Assembly (NCBI GenBank): GCA_001769655.1
Contig: MEPC01000012.1
Location: 1 to 64,000, forward strand
Source: Bacteroidetes bacterium RIFCSPLOWO2_12_FULL_37_12
GTDB lineage: Bacteria; Bacteroidota; Bacteroidia; 2-12-FULL-37-12
Length of the DNA stretch: 64,000 nt
Direction of reading: 5' to 3'
The notes beneath the pieces are model-generated. The model made no database searches, was not told where the DNA came from, and saw nothing but the letters and a program-made list of their open reading frames with translations. The position numbers and the translations under genes were made by a program. Below are positions 51,875-60,649 of the stretch, one piece after another; positions within the stretch are counted from its first letter, which is position 1; every line of letters begins with the position of its first letter.

Positions 51875-52629
51875 TATTTAAAAAATTTAAAAATAGTGTT
51901 GGAGATATTAATTAACCTATTAACTAACTCCGTTTTATCTTCAATAAATCCAAGCACTTTATTCCAATCTATTTCTTTTTTGTTTTCAATCGTTCGTATA
52001 AGTTCTTTATTAATCTTCTTTATTTTTCTTTTACTCACATCATAACTTTCAAGAATTTGATTAAGTGTTTCAATGTATCTTTCAGGTTTAAATTTTGTGT
52101 TAATCAGGTTGTCAATAATTTTTTTTATTGTTAGAAAGTCGCTTGGTTTGTGTATCGTTTCGTCTGCTAATTTCCAAAATCTTGATTTGCTCAAATCATA
52201 ACTATGTTGCGAATATGCAATCACAATTTGTGATCGATTATTTTCTTTTAAACTTTCTAAAACCCCTAACCCGTCTTCAATTGAAAAATCTTTCGCTACT
52301 CCTTTTATGTCAAGAACAATAATATCATAAAAACCAGATTCTAATTTACCATAACCTTGTTCTGCTACATTTTTCCATTCATCAATAGCGTATCCTTCTG
52401 CCCTAAAATATTTAGTTGGAAATCCCACTTCATCATCAATTACTACTATTCTAATGCGTTTTTTTAATTCCTCAAAAGATATAGAGGGTGTAATTTTTTT
52501 GACATCGTTGTGTTCCTTCCAAAGAAAGTTTATTGAAGAACCCGTTATGTAGTTATAAATTTTTGTTACACAAAAATTTAGTAACGAACCTCCTGCGAAA
52601 ATTATAAGGCCAGTAATGATTTCTTCCAT
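51874..52629 (-). CDS. Membrane-anchored receiver-domain protein
   Basis: 251 aa. Residues 4-22 are a hydrophobic anchor (IITGLIIFAGGSLLNFCV). Residues 60-175 are a CheY-like receiver with acidic pocket D65-D66-E67 (VVIDDE), phospho-Asp D107 (IVLDIKG), Ser140 (IAYSQHS) and Lys161-Pro162 (HKPSDF). A C-terminal helical tail (about 185-251) has no DNA-binding motif. A receiver tied to the membrane with no output domain is unusual. It is 43 bp downstream of the restriction enzyme gene and fused by a TAATG junction to the kinase gene. Confidence 0.8.
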   Translation of the reverse strand: MEEIITGLIIFAGGSLLNFCVTKIYNYITGSSINFLWKEHNDVKKITPSISFEELKKRIRIVVIDDEVGFPTKYFRAEGYAIDEWKNVAEQGYGKLESGFYDIIVLDIKGVAKDFSIEDGLGVLESLKENNRSQIVIAYSQHSYDLSKSRFWKLADETIHKPSDFLTIKKIIDNLINTKFKPERYIETLNQILESYDVSKRKIKKINKELIRTIENKKEIDWNKVLGFIEDKTELVNRLINISNTIFKFFK

Positions 52630-52672
52630 GATTTTTATTTTTTTAATTCATCAATTTTTTTATTTCAGCTTC

Positions 52673-54451
52673 TTACTCAAACAATTCCATCTGCCCCTTT
52701 ACCACCTGCTTCACCTCATAAACTTTTGGTAAATTCACTTTACCCTCCATTTTTGAAAACAACTTTGTTTTGCCAGTGCAGAAAACCTTCCAACTTGTTT
52801 GGTCGGACTTTATGAAAATGAAATAATCCAACTTGTCTATTTCAAGTTGCTGAATATGTTCTACGGTAAACCTGCTGTTTGCCCAAAATCCAACTCCTAT
52901 TTTGAAAATATGCGGTGCGTTTTTATCAAACCGGTTCACGAATTTTTCTATAGATAGTTTGTATGCTTTGTCGGACTTGTATCTACCAAGTTCGCTGATT
53001 TCACTTTGAATGGATGCATGAGTAAATTCCCCTTTATTTTCCTGTAATACCGAATGGCTTTTGGGTAAATAGGAAATGATGTCAATATATCTCCTTTGTT
53101 GTCGTCTACCGGTTCCAGCTTCTGCCAATAAAACCCTGTCGCCTTGTGCCCCCGGGTAACTTACCGCAATGATTTTGTAACCGTTCTGCTTTAAAACATT
53201 GTGAACGGAAATGTAAGTTATATCATCTTCGTCATAAGAAGTCCGATTTTGAATTGGCGTAATTGCAGGAAATTTTTGAAAGTCGTTACATGTGTTAAAT
53301 GTTTTCCAGATGAATTTTAACCGGATTTCCTTATTCGTGTCAATGATTTGAAATTGTTTGGAAAATTTAAAAATTGTCCGCAATGCTTTATTCAGTGAAA
53401 GGAAATTTTTATAGAGAAATTGACTTAAATCTATCTCTAATTTATTTGTTTTACTTTTCTCATATTGCTTTGAGAGTTTTAGAAATTTTCCGTTGTTATG
53501 AAGCCCCGAACCAAGAATGAAGCATTGCAAATAATCGCTTGCTGTTTTCAGTCCCTTCAGTTTTAGGTATTTTTGTATTTCAGTTTCTTTTGAAGTGTCT
53601 TTATACCACGCTTCATTGTTTTTATCAAAAAGCATTTTGGAAACAGTGTTATCGCAAACCGTTCCATAATATGCCAACATTCCACGTTCCGGATCCATTG
53701 CGTGTCCGAAGCGATTTATTTTTAAATGAAGTTCTTTTTCTGTAGCTCTCCATTCCGTTCTGGATGTATTTTGTGTCTTTAAATCAGGCAAAGTGAATGA
53801 ATTTAATTTCTCAATCCATTCACGGAAATATTTTTCTTTCGCTAATTCATTTTCAAACGGCACAATCCAATTTGAAAAATTGATTTTTCCTATAGAAACG
53901 AATTCTGCAAGCCGTCTCAGGAATAAAACAAGGTGCTTTACTTCCTCTGGACAACTCAAATAATTAGGATTGACAATTACATTTCCGTTCTCATCACAAG
54001 TCCAGTCGAAATGAAAAGAGAGTTTCCCGAATTTTTCATAAATCGCTTTGTATGAAGTCAGATAATTGAAATTCGTGTTTCCACCATGTGCGCTTTGTGA
54101 TGTCTTATTAATCGGTGAAAGCTTACCATAAACACAATTATTTTCAATGGCTGCTACCATACCGTCAAACCTTTGCAGTTCATGGTCTTCGGTAAATACG
54201 GCAGTGGAAATTTCCAGTTGAAACAGCGGATATTCTGTTTCGTTTTCAATAATTGTTATCAAAATATCAGGATCTTTCAAATATACAACCGGTGCGACAA
54301 GTTTGGAATAAAAAGAAAAGTTACTTGTAAGTTTGACGAGTTTTATTTCAATCAATTTATTTTTGAACGCTTCGGTTTGCTCCAAAATTGGCTTGATGAA
54401 ATGAGCCGCCTGTTCCAAACACTCGTAGTAAATTCGTATTTCTTTCGTCAT
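52673..54451 (-). CDS. Putative type II restriction endonuclease
   Basis: 592 aa, overlapping the methyltransferase gene by four bases, which is the main reason for the call. I do not recognise a named family. A possible PD-(D/E)xK-type site is P61-D62 followed by FQLEIST (E80), but the Lys is missing. A second candidate is PGAQGDRVLLAEAG...RRYIDIISYLP near 455-485. The rest is alpha/beta without transmembrane segments. The presence of two different methyltransferases suggests an asymmetric recognition site. Alternatives are an uncharacterised effector or a specificity factor. Confidence 0.65.
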   Translation of the reverse strand: MTKEIRIYYECLEQAAHFIKPILEQTEAFKNKLIEIKLVKLTSNFSFYSKLVAPVVYLKDPDILITIIENETEYPLFQLEISTAVFTEDHELQRFDGMVAAIENNCVYGKLSPINKTSQSAHGGNTNFNYLTSYKAIYEKFGKLSFHFDWTCDENGNVIVNPNYLSCPEEVKHLVLFLRRLAEFVSIGKINFSNWIVPFENELAKEKYFREWIEKLNSFTLPDLKTQNTSRTEWRATEKELHLKINRFGHAMDPERGMLAYYGTVCDNTVSKMLFDKNNEAWYKDTSKETEIQKYLKLKGLKTASDYLQCFILGSGLHNNGKFLKLSKQYEKSKTNKLEIDLSQFLYKNFLSLNKALRTIFKFSKQFQIIDTNKEIRLKFIWKTFNTCNDFQKFPAITPIQNRTSYDEDDITYISVHNVLKQNGYKIIAVSYPGAQGDRVLLAEAGTGRRQQRRYIDIISYLPKSHSVLQENKGEFTHASIQSEISELGRYKSDKAYKLSIEKFVNRFDKNAPHIFKIGVGFWANSRFTVEHIQQLEIDKLDYFIFIKSDQTSWKVFCTGKTKLFSKMEGKVNLPKVYEVKQVVKGQMELFE

Positions 54452-55584
54452 ATTTTTTCCAATATTATTAAATGTTCCTTCTTCCCTTTCTGTGCATAAG
54501 AAGGATTGAATATTTTTGAGTGGTTTGATAAGTCAGATGATAAAATATCATTGACTTTAAAACCGATATCAGGAGTAAAGTTTGAAATTTCTTTTTCAAT
54601 TTTAATCAGTTCTTTTTTGATTACACTGTCTCCGATAACAATAAAGGCGAAATGACTTGGTTTTAAAACCCGTTGCATTTCCTTAAAGCATTTAATTAAG
54701 TCCTCATTCCATTTTTCTTTTTTTTCTTTCAAACTAGAATACTCCCGTCTTGAGCCGATTTCATTGTACTGTGCAAACTTTACATCCAAGTCAAGCCAAC
54801 GTTTTCGGAACTTGTGATATAAATAGTAGTCATACGTATTTGCGTAAGGAGGAGAAGTAATAATTATATCAATGGAATTGTCAGAAATAAAATCAAGGTT
54901 TCTGCTATCTGCGTTAAATACCTGTAATTCTGTACTATTCTGAACAAGTTCTGAAAATTCTTTCATTCTTAAATTATATTCTTTTGTCCGTTTGATAAAT
55001 TGCTCAAGCGTAAAGTAATTAGGAATATTTTTTTGAATGGCAGCAAAACGTGTATCGCTTTCCTGATTTGAGACACGAACGATTATTGAGGATAAAACTA
55101 TTTTTAGAAAATTTTGAACCATTACATCATTCAGTTGAGCAATATTTGTAAGTAGAAATGTAATCTCTTCCGAAACATTTTGCTGAAACCAATGGTCTTG
55201 TCCTTCAATTTTTTTTATTGAAAATTTTGGTCTACCGTTAAATTTACATTTGAAGGTTAAATCTTCAATATTTGCAATGAAATTTTCAATAATGGAAAAC
55301 TGCTTTTCTGAAAGTGGTGTCGCTTTTACTTGTGAAAGTAAAACAGATAAACCATTTACATCTACACCAATAGAGTTTACTCCGAAAATTCTCGCTTCCA
55401 CCAAAGTAGTCCCCGAACCACAAAATGGGTCAAGAACGGTTTGTCCTTTTATTGCGTAGTCCTCTAAAATTTTCTTTGGTAGCTGCGGAGGAAATTTTGC
55501 AGGAAATGGATGTAATGAATGTGTAAGATACGAAGTATCTGCACCGTTAAAACTGAATACGATTTCTTTTTCTGTCTTGAGCAT
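54448..55584 (-). CDS. DNA methyltransferase 1 (N6-A or N4-C)
   Basis: 378 aa from the ATG at 55584. The longer frame overlaps the upstream methyltransferase and is rejected. It has the HSLHPFPAKFPPQL start typical of this group, the SAM motif DPFCGSGTTLVEA (52-64), VDVNGLS, and the catalytic TSPPYANTYDYYLYHKFRKRW (SPPY at 244-247). Target-recognition residues probably lie between. The start codon shares a base with the stop of the upstream gene (TAATG), so expression is coupled. Confidence 0.88.
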   Translation of the reverse strand: MLKTEKEIVFSFNGADTSYLTHSLHPFPAKFPPQLPKKILEDYAIKGQTVLDPFCGSGTTLVEARIFGVNSIGVDVNGLSVLLSQVKATPLSEKQFSIIENFIANIEDLTFKCKFNGRPKFSIKKIEGQDHWFQQNVSEEITFLLTNIAQLNDVMVQNFLKIVLSSIIVRVSNQESDTRFAAIQKNIPNYFTLEQFIKRTKEYNLRMKEFSELVQNSTELQVFNADSRNLDFISDNSIDIIITSPPYANTYDYYLYHKFRKRWLDLDVKFAQYNEIGSRREYSSLKEKKEKWNEDLIKCFKEMQRVLKPSHFAFIVIGDSVIKKELIKIEKEISNFTPDIGFKVNDILSSDLSNHSKIFNPSYAQKGKKEHLIILEKI

Positions 55585-56717
55585 TATTTCCGTTTTCTGA
55601 ATACAACAATGAATGAACAATTTTGATTTACATATAAAACACTTGGGTATCCCAGCAAAACTAATCTGCGTTGTCCGGTTTGGTCCCAAATAATTAAATC
55701 CTGATAAAGCCAACCCACCTCTTGTCCAACTGTTGCAAGGTCTGAGTGAAAAGGTACATAAGGAATTTTATTTTTGGTGTCTCTGTAATCCTTCACTACC
55801 CAACAAGAGTAACCACCGGGTTTTGTAACCTCTAAATTATCTTTGAGAATGTTTTTTATTCCTTTTAAAAAATCTTTGTAGGGTAGGTTTCCAAAATCGT
55901 GTTCATGGTCGCTGTATGGTTTTACAGTGCTGTTGTTTTCGTGTGAAATAATAGAGGTTTTATGTGTCGTGGTTCTGTCCTCAATGGATTTACGAATGAA
56001 GTCAGCATAAGGCGGGGAAGTAACTGTTAACTGTATTTTCTCTTTACGGATATGTTTTAACATATTACGGCAGTCGTCATTTATAATTTTGTAGTGTTTG
56101 TCATTCGCAAATAGTCCCTGTACCTCTTTTAACCATTGTATTGCAATATTTGCAAACTTCGGATTTAATTCTATCCCTACTCCGTGTCTGTTTAATCCTT
56201 GTGCTGCAATTACTGCTGAGCCAATTCCTAAAAATGGGTCAAATACTGCGTCTCCTTCTGCTGAATACATTTTTATTAGCCGCTCAGCAAGTTTTATAGG
56301 ATAAACTGCACCGTGTTCTAACTGAAATTTATTACGAGGTGAAGAAAGGTCGTTCCAAACAGGATTTAAAATTTCTTTTTCATTGATTACATTTTTTGAA
56401 AGTAATGCCCATTCACTAGGGGTTAAACCATTGAAACCTAATTTAGATTTTTTTTCTTCTTTTTCAATTTCACGTTTTACTAAATAAGGTGTTGCATCTT
56501 CAGCGACAATGTTTATTTTTTCTTCATGTTCCTGTTTCATTTTTTCAAAGAAAGTGTCCCACACATCGTTTTTAATTATCCGTCTTGCTCCTCCAATTTT
56601 AACAGATGGGATAATTTCGTTTGAAATGTATCTTTTAATTGATACTTCCGAAACTTTGAGAATTTTAGATGCCTCTTTTATTGTTAAAAGTTCATCTGTC
56701 ATTTCTTCTGTTTTCAT
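55584..56717 (-). CDS. DNA methyltransferase 2 with N-terminal excisionase-type HTH
   Basis: 377 aa from the ATG at 56717. Residues 9-50 form a MerR/excisionase-like winged helix-turn-helix (LTIKEASKILKVSEVSIKRY), then a linker, the SAM motif VFDPFLGIGSAV (158-169), GIELNP and the catalytic TSPPYADF (SPPY at 234-237). Fusion of a DNA-binding domain to the methyltransferase may let it control its own operon, replacing a separate controller protein. A palindrome overlapping the probable promoter supports this. It is the first gene of the five-gene operon. Confidence 0.88.
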   Translation of the reverse strand: MKTEEMTDELLTIKEASKILKVSEVSIKRYISNEIIPSVKIGGARRIIKNDVWDTFFEKMKQEHEEKINIVAEDATPYLVKREIEKEEKKSKLGFNGLTPSEWALLSKNVINEKEILNPVWNDLSSPRNKFQLEHGAVYPIKLAERLIKMYSAEGDAVFDPFLGIGSAVIAAQGLNRHGVGIELNPKFANIAIQWLKEVQGLFANDKHYKIINDDCRNMLKHIRKEKIQLTVTSPPYADFIRKSIEDRTTTHKTSIISHENNSTVKPYSDHEHDFGNLPYKDFLKGIKNILKDNLEVTKPGGYSCWVVKDYRDTKNKIPYVPFHSDLATVGQEVGWLYQDLIIWDQTGQRRLVLLGYPSVLYVNQNCSFIVVFRKRK

Positions 56718-57128
56718 TTTCGTTATAGTTATTAAATTTTTCGTAAAGGTATCAATAAGTATCACAAAAACAATACATTGATACAAATTGTTACCATAAA
56801 GTTATCAACATAGGGGGTGTAAATTTAGTTCTTTGATTTTTTGTCCTTCTATTAGCAAAGTGAGAAAGTGAGCAAAATGCAACATGGTGACTTTTGCAAA
56901 ATTGTAGCCCCGGATTCAATTTGTGCCGGCTTTATCGCTTGTAGAATGTAAAATTTCAGAAATCCTGACCTGCTCGTAAATTAAAATGTCTAATTTTTGA
57001 TGTTTGATATTTGAAAAAGGTACAATTGTAATATTCTAAAACTTCAAACAGATGTAAATATTTTTCTTCTAATATGGTTTTTAGAAGAAAAGAAAGAGAA
57101 ACCCAATCTGGGTGTTTGTACATTAGAG
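56718..57128. other. Intergenic region, 411 bp
   Basis: Besides the promoter/operator at 56744-56784, no gene is evident. A GGGGGTGTAAATTTAG segment near 56811 and a small CCCAATCTGGG hairpin near 57100, at the 3' side of the PAP2 gene, are the only structures noted. Confidence 0.55.
56744..56784 (-). promoter_or_regulatory. Promoter and candidate operator of the restriction-modification operon
   Basis: On the minus strand a TACCTTTA -7-like box (56744-56751) with ATTG 19 bp upstream (56771-56774). A perfect 8-bp inverted repeat GTATCAAT (56749-56756) / ATTGATAC (56777-56784) brackets this promoter, with an extra GTATCAC at 56759-56765. A protein bound there would block RNA polymerase. The HTH-carrying methyltransferase is the obvious candidate. 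Confidence 0.4.
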
Positions 57129-58031
57129 TTAGAATGTTGCCTGAAATGTCACCCCATAATTCCCGAAAGAAACTTGCGGGATCAGTAAAGCGCTGGTTAT
57201 GCCTTTTTGTTTTCTACTGCTTAACACAATGGATTTTCCCAAAATAGTCCCGATTACTCCTCCCGCAATAATATCTGAAAACCAATGTTGATGCAATTTG
57301 AAATTTGCCATAAAAATTGCTGTAACGAAGGAGTAAGGGAGCCAGTAATTATCATATTCCATCTGAAGAACTTTTGCGACTGCAAAATAGGTTGTAGCAT
57401 GAAATGAGGGAAAAGAAGTACCGTCAAGTTTTATTCTGGAATATACAGGATGAAAATTGAAAAAATCATAAGGGCTTTTTGTAAATGGCTCACTTGCGGA
57501 ACCTGAATCAGTAAGAAAGCGCTGTGGTCTGTTTCTGGCAAAAACGGATTTTAACAATAAATGGGAAATAATATACGAATAAGTCATGGCTTTTACGGCA
57601 TTTCCGGCTACAATCTGTCCCTTTTCATTATTGATAACAACCGATCCAAAATACAATCCTGTAAGTGTATAGGAAATGTATGCATCTTTTCCGTGTAGCC
57701 ATGGAATTCTATTGTTTGCAATAGCAATATCCGGTAATGGAAAATCAAATACAGGTTCAATAAAATGTTGTAGAAACGAAGTCGTGTAATTGTCTGTAAT
57801 AATAAGTCCAATGAACCCTGTGGTATAAAGTGCTGTCCTTTTCCAGTTTTGTGAGAAGGCAAGCCCAACCTCTTTGAAATCATCCGGTATCGCCAAAATA
57901 TTATTCCTGATAACACGGGTAGAAACCTGAAAACGATTATTTTTTTCCTGTTTATTCAGCGAGGAAGTATCCGATTGAGAAAAGCCATAAGAGGAAAATG
58001 CAATCAGAAGCAGAAAGACAAATTTTTTCAT
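57129..58031 (-). CDS. Exported PAP2 family phosphatase
   Basis: 300 aa. Signal peptide (FVFLLLIAFSSYGFSQ), several membrane helices and the three PAP2 motifs: KSVFARNRP (K-x6-RP), SFPSFHA, and HQHWFSDIIAG (catalytic His). Family members dephosphorylate undecaprenyl pyrophosphate or lipid phosphates outside the inner membrane. There is no operon partner. The substrate is not predictable. Confidence 0.88.
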   Translation of the reverse strand: MKKFVFLLLIAFSSYGFSQSDTSSLNKQEKNNRFQVSTRVIRNNILAIPDDFKEVGLAFSQNWKRTALYTTGFIGLIITDNYTTSFLQHFIEPVFDFPLPDIAIANNRIPWLHGKDAYISYTLTGLYFGSVVINNEKGQIVAGNAVKAMTYSYIISHLLLKSVFARNRPQRFLTDSGSASEPFTKSPYDFFNFHPVYSRIKLDGTSFPSFHATTYFAVAKVLQMEYDNYWLPYSFVTAIFMANFKLHQHWFSDIIAGGVIGTILGKSIVLSSRKQKGITSALLIPQVSFGNYGVTFQATF

Positions 58032-58077
58032 TAGTGTCTTATAAAAAATATCTCAACCAATTTTGGAAAAATATTTT

Positions 58078-58139
58078 CCCGCAGATAACGCAGATTTTCG
58101 CAGAAAAATTAATCTGCGTTTATCTGCGTTATCTGCGGG
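58078..58139. repeat. Hairpin element, family C
   Basis: 18-bp perfect arms CCCGCAGATAACGCAGAT (58078-58095) and ATCTGCGTTATCTGCGGG (58122-58139). It is flanked by AACCAA and TTGGTT (58053-58058 and 58148-58153), suggesting a slightly larger element. It lies between the TonB receptor and PAP2 genes. Confidence 0.75.
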
Positions 58140-58201
58140 AGACTTGTTTGGTTGTGGTTTATCCACGTTAGGAATATAGTTAAATTGTTTAGAGATTCCA
58201 A

Positions 58202-60493
58202 TCAGAAATTCCAAACTAATCCCACATTCGGCATAATTGGCAGTTGATTCACCCTTTCATATCGAATCCTGTCGAAATAAAAAATATTTTCACGGTTATA
58301 AACATTAGTGGCACCGGCATTGACCTCAAGAATGTTATATTTTGAAAAAATAAATTTGCGTTTTATTAAAACATCGAGGCGGTGGTAAGAGGGAAGCCGG
58401 CCCCCATTCAACTCTTCGTATTGGATTCCTAAATTTCCGTTTTCTTTCCACCAGTCCCCGCCAATCCCACTGTAATACTCAAGCTGTTCATAAATTCCTT
58501 TGGTACGTGTAAAGGGAAAGCCCGAACCATAATTCCAACGGGCACTGACTTCCCATCTGTTATTTTTGCCGAATTTATAAGCTGTAATCAGATTTACACT
58601 ATGCCTTCTGTCGTAATTCGGAAAATAAGTCATCTTCCCATCATTTCTTTCAACAAACCCCAGCGAATATCCCACCCAGGCGTATTTCCGGTTATGGTCA
58701 TATTTTACATAAAAATCAATCCCTTTAGCGATGCCTGTTTCAGTGATAAATACGGACTGTGATTCATACAAACGGTCACGGCGGACATGAACTAATTGAT
58801 CATAGTCCTTTAAATATCCTTCGAGATTGAATTCAAAATTATCGAGGAAATCATATTCAAAGCCCGCGACAAAATGATTTGCCGTTTGAAGTTTTGAATC
58901 CACCTTTTTCCCATCAATATCGTCCAGGTCCTCGGTTTCTGAAAGGTAACCGGTAAACAGATTGACTACATCACGGTCGGTATCGGTGCCGATAATACTC
59001 TGAGAAAATCTTCCTCCGGCGGCTTTGATTCTGAAATCGGATGTAAAGGAATATTTAAGTCCTAACCTCGGCTCTATGTTCATGTGCATATAAGAATGAT
59101 AAAATTGTCCGCGGATTCCCGGTTCAAAAACAAGATTTCCGCTTATTATTTTATAGGTTATAAAACTTCCTATTTCAGCCGAATAATTTTCCTGATTGAA
59201 TTTTAATCCATTGATGGTAAACGTATTGAAATTTGTATGTAACCCAGTTAAATCAACTCCATATTTCATTTCATTTTTACCAATGAAATACGTAAAATCG
59301 AAAGCCATGTTAAATGCGCTGATTTCGCTATTTTTCGGCTGATAACTTTTTTCACCCAAGTCAATCCTGTAATCAGAAAATGAAAAGTTACCATTAATGA
59401 CCACCGAATTTTCATCAGGTAAAATAATAAAATTACTTCCAAAGCCCTTGTTATTCCAACTCAGATTTAACGGGGAATCAAAAAGAACATCATCGGAAAA
59501 ATTAAAGCCGAATACGCTGAATTTACTTCCACCTGCGGCGGCAAAGGTTGCTTTGCCATATAAATCGTTGAAATGATAAGGCAACCCGTCTTTATTTGCA
59601 TACCGGTAAAAACTTTTTGAAGTTTTGTCAAGATAAGAAGTTCTTCCGGAGAGAATAAAAGAAGAACTGTATTCTCCTGGTACGCTTTTAAAGATAGGAC
59701 CCTCAAGCATCAGTTTAGATGTAAAAGGACTCATAGAAAAGTTTCCACTCAGGTTGTTTTTATTTCCGTCTCTGGTGCGAATATCCATAATAGCAGAAAT
59801 TCTTCCTCCATATTCCGCATTAAACCCTCCGGTATATACATCAATGTTTCTGACCGCATCAATATCAAAGACAGAAAATAAACCAATGGAATGAAAAGGA
59901 TTAAAAATAGTCATTCCATCTAACAGTACTTTATTTTGAATGGGAGCGCCGCCCCGTATGTATAATTTACCTCCCTGGTCACCTGAAAAAACAACGCCCG
60001 GAAGTGTTTGTACAAATTGAGCAATGTCAGGGGTCCCTCCTACGCTTGGCAATTGTGAAATTTCCCGTGCCGATATAGAACTAACCGAAGTTCGCACCTC
60101 TACTGCCTTGTTAATCTTGTTTCCAAAAATTTCAACACTTTCTAATTCTTCAATGCGTTCCTTCAAAAAAAGTTGTTTTGTAAGTTTTTGTCCGTCAGAC
60201 AGTTGAATATTTGTACGTAAAGTATCAAATCCAATATACGAAACTGCCAAAACATACTTACCTGCGGGTAATTTTGTGATAGAAAAATAACCATTTACAT
60301 CGGTAGAAGCGCCGAAGTTAGTGCCTTCAAGATACACATTTGTAAAAATAACCGGCTCCCGTTTTTTCTCTTCATACACGAATCCTCTGACTTCGGCAGT
60401 ATTTTTTGATGCCTCTTGTCCGGAACAAAAATTCGGAAAAATAAAACGGGTAGTAAAATAGAGAGCTAAAAGAAAATAATTTTTTTGTTGCAA
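58202..60493 (-). CDS. TonB-dependent receptor with carboxypeptidase-regulatory-like domain
   Basis: 763 aa. Signal peptide (LLALYFTTRFIFPNFCSGQ), CarboxypepD_reg domain at about 32-115 (VRGFVYEEKKREP...GYFSITKLPAGKYVLAVSYIGFD, in parts), plug domain at about 130-240 (LPSVGGTPDIAQFVQTLPGV, GGAPIQNKVLLDGM, GGFNAEYGGRIS) and a beta-barrel to the C-terminal Phe. The LPSVGGTPDI plug variant is frequent in Bacteroidota receptors with unknown ligands. No SusD gene is nearby. Confidence 0.9.
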   Translation of the reverse strand: MQQKNYFLLALYFTTRFIFPNFCSGQEASKNTAEVRGFVYEEKKREPVIFTNVYLEGTNFGASTDVNGYFSITKLPAGKYVLAVSYIGFDTLRTNIQLSDGQKLTKQLFLKERIEELESVEIFGNKINKAVEVRTSVSSISAREISQLPSVGGTPDIAQFVQTLPGVVFSGDQGGKLYIRGGAPIQNKVLLDGMTIFNPFHSIGLFSVFDIDAVRNIDVYTGGFNAEYGGRISAIMDIRTRDGNKNNLSGNFSMSPFTSKLMLEGPIFKSVPGEYSSSFILSGRTSYLDKTSKSFYRYANKDGLPYHFNDLYGKATFAAAGGSKFSVFGFNFSDDVLFDSPLNLSWNNKGFGSNFIILPDENSVVINGNFSFSDYRIDLGEKSYQPKNSEISAFNMAFDFTYFIGKNEMKYGVDLTGLHTNFNTFTINGLKFNQENYSAEIGSFITYKIISGNLVFEPGIRGQFYHSYMHMNIEPRLGLKYSFTSDFRIKAAGGRFSQSIIGTDTDRDVVNLFTGYLSETEDLDDIDGKKVDSKLQTANHFVAGFEYDFLDNFEFNLEGYLKDYDQLVHVRRDRLYESQSVFITETGIAKGIDFYVKYDHNRKYAWVGYSLGFVERNDGKMTYFPNYDRRHSVNLITAYKFGKNNRWEVSARWNYGSGFPFTRTKGIYEQLEYYSGIGGDWWKENGNLGIQYEELNGGRLPSYHRLDVLIKRKFIFSKYNILEVNAGATNVYNRENIFYFDRIRYERVNQLPIMPNVGLVWNF

Positions 60494-60545
60494 AACCCTT
60501 GCTTTGAATTAAGAGTGCAAGTTTACTATTTATTTTTGTAAAACC

Positions 60546-60645
60546 ATTGTTATAGGTATAGGGTATAGGGGTATAGGGGTATAGTGGTATAGGGGTATAA
60601 GGGTATAGGGGTAAGGGTATAAGGGTATAAGGGTATAGGTGTGTT
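60546..60645. repeat. GTATAGGG / GTATAAGG tandem array
   Basis: About twelve 8-9-bp units of GGTATAGGG and GGTATAAGG in one orientation, between the TonB receptor and the OmpA-family gene (both minus strand). It belongs to the array family also at 16171 and 34252. Confidence 0.85.
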
Positions 60646-60649
60646 CATC

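Noticed and set aside
55585-55713. 43-residue N-terminal extension of methyltransferase 1
   Set aside because: It overlaps the upstream methyltransferase and lacks family resemblance; the TAATG junction gives the start at 55584.
48145-58031. Prophage or integrative element covering the toxin-antitoxin and restriction genes
   Set aside because: No integrase, transposase, att-like repeats or phage genes were seen; the region looks accessory but its boundaries cannot be defined.
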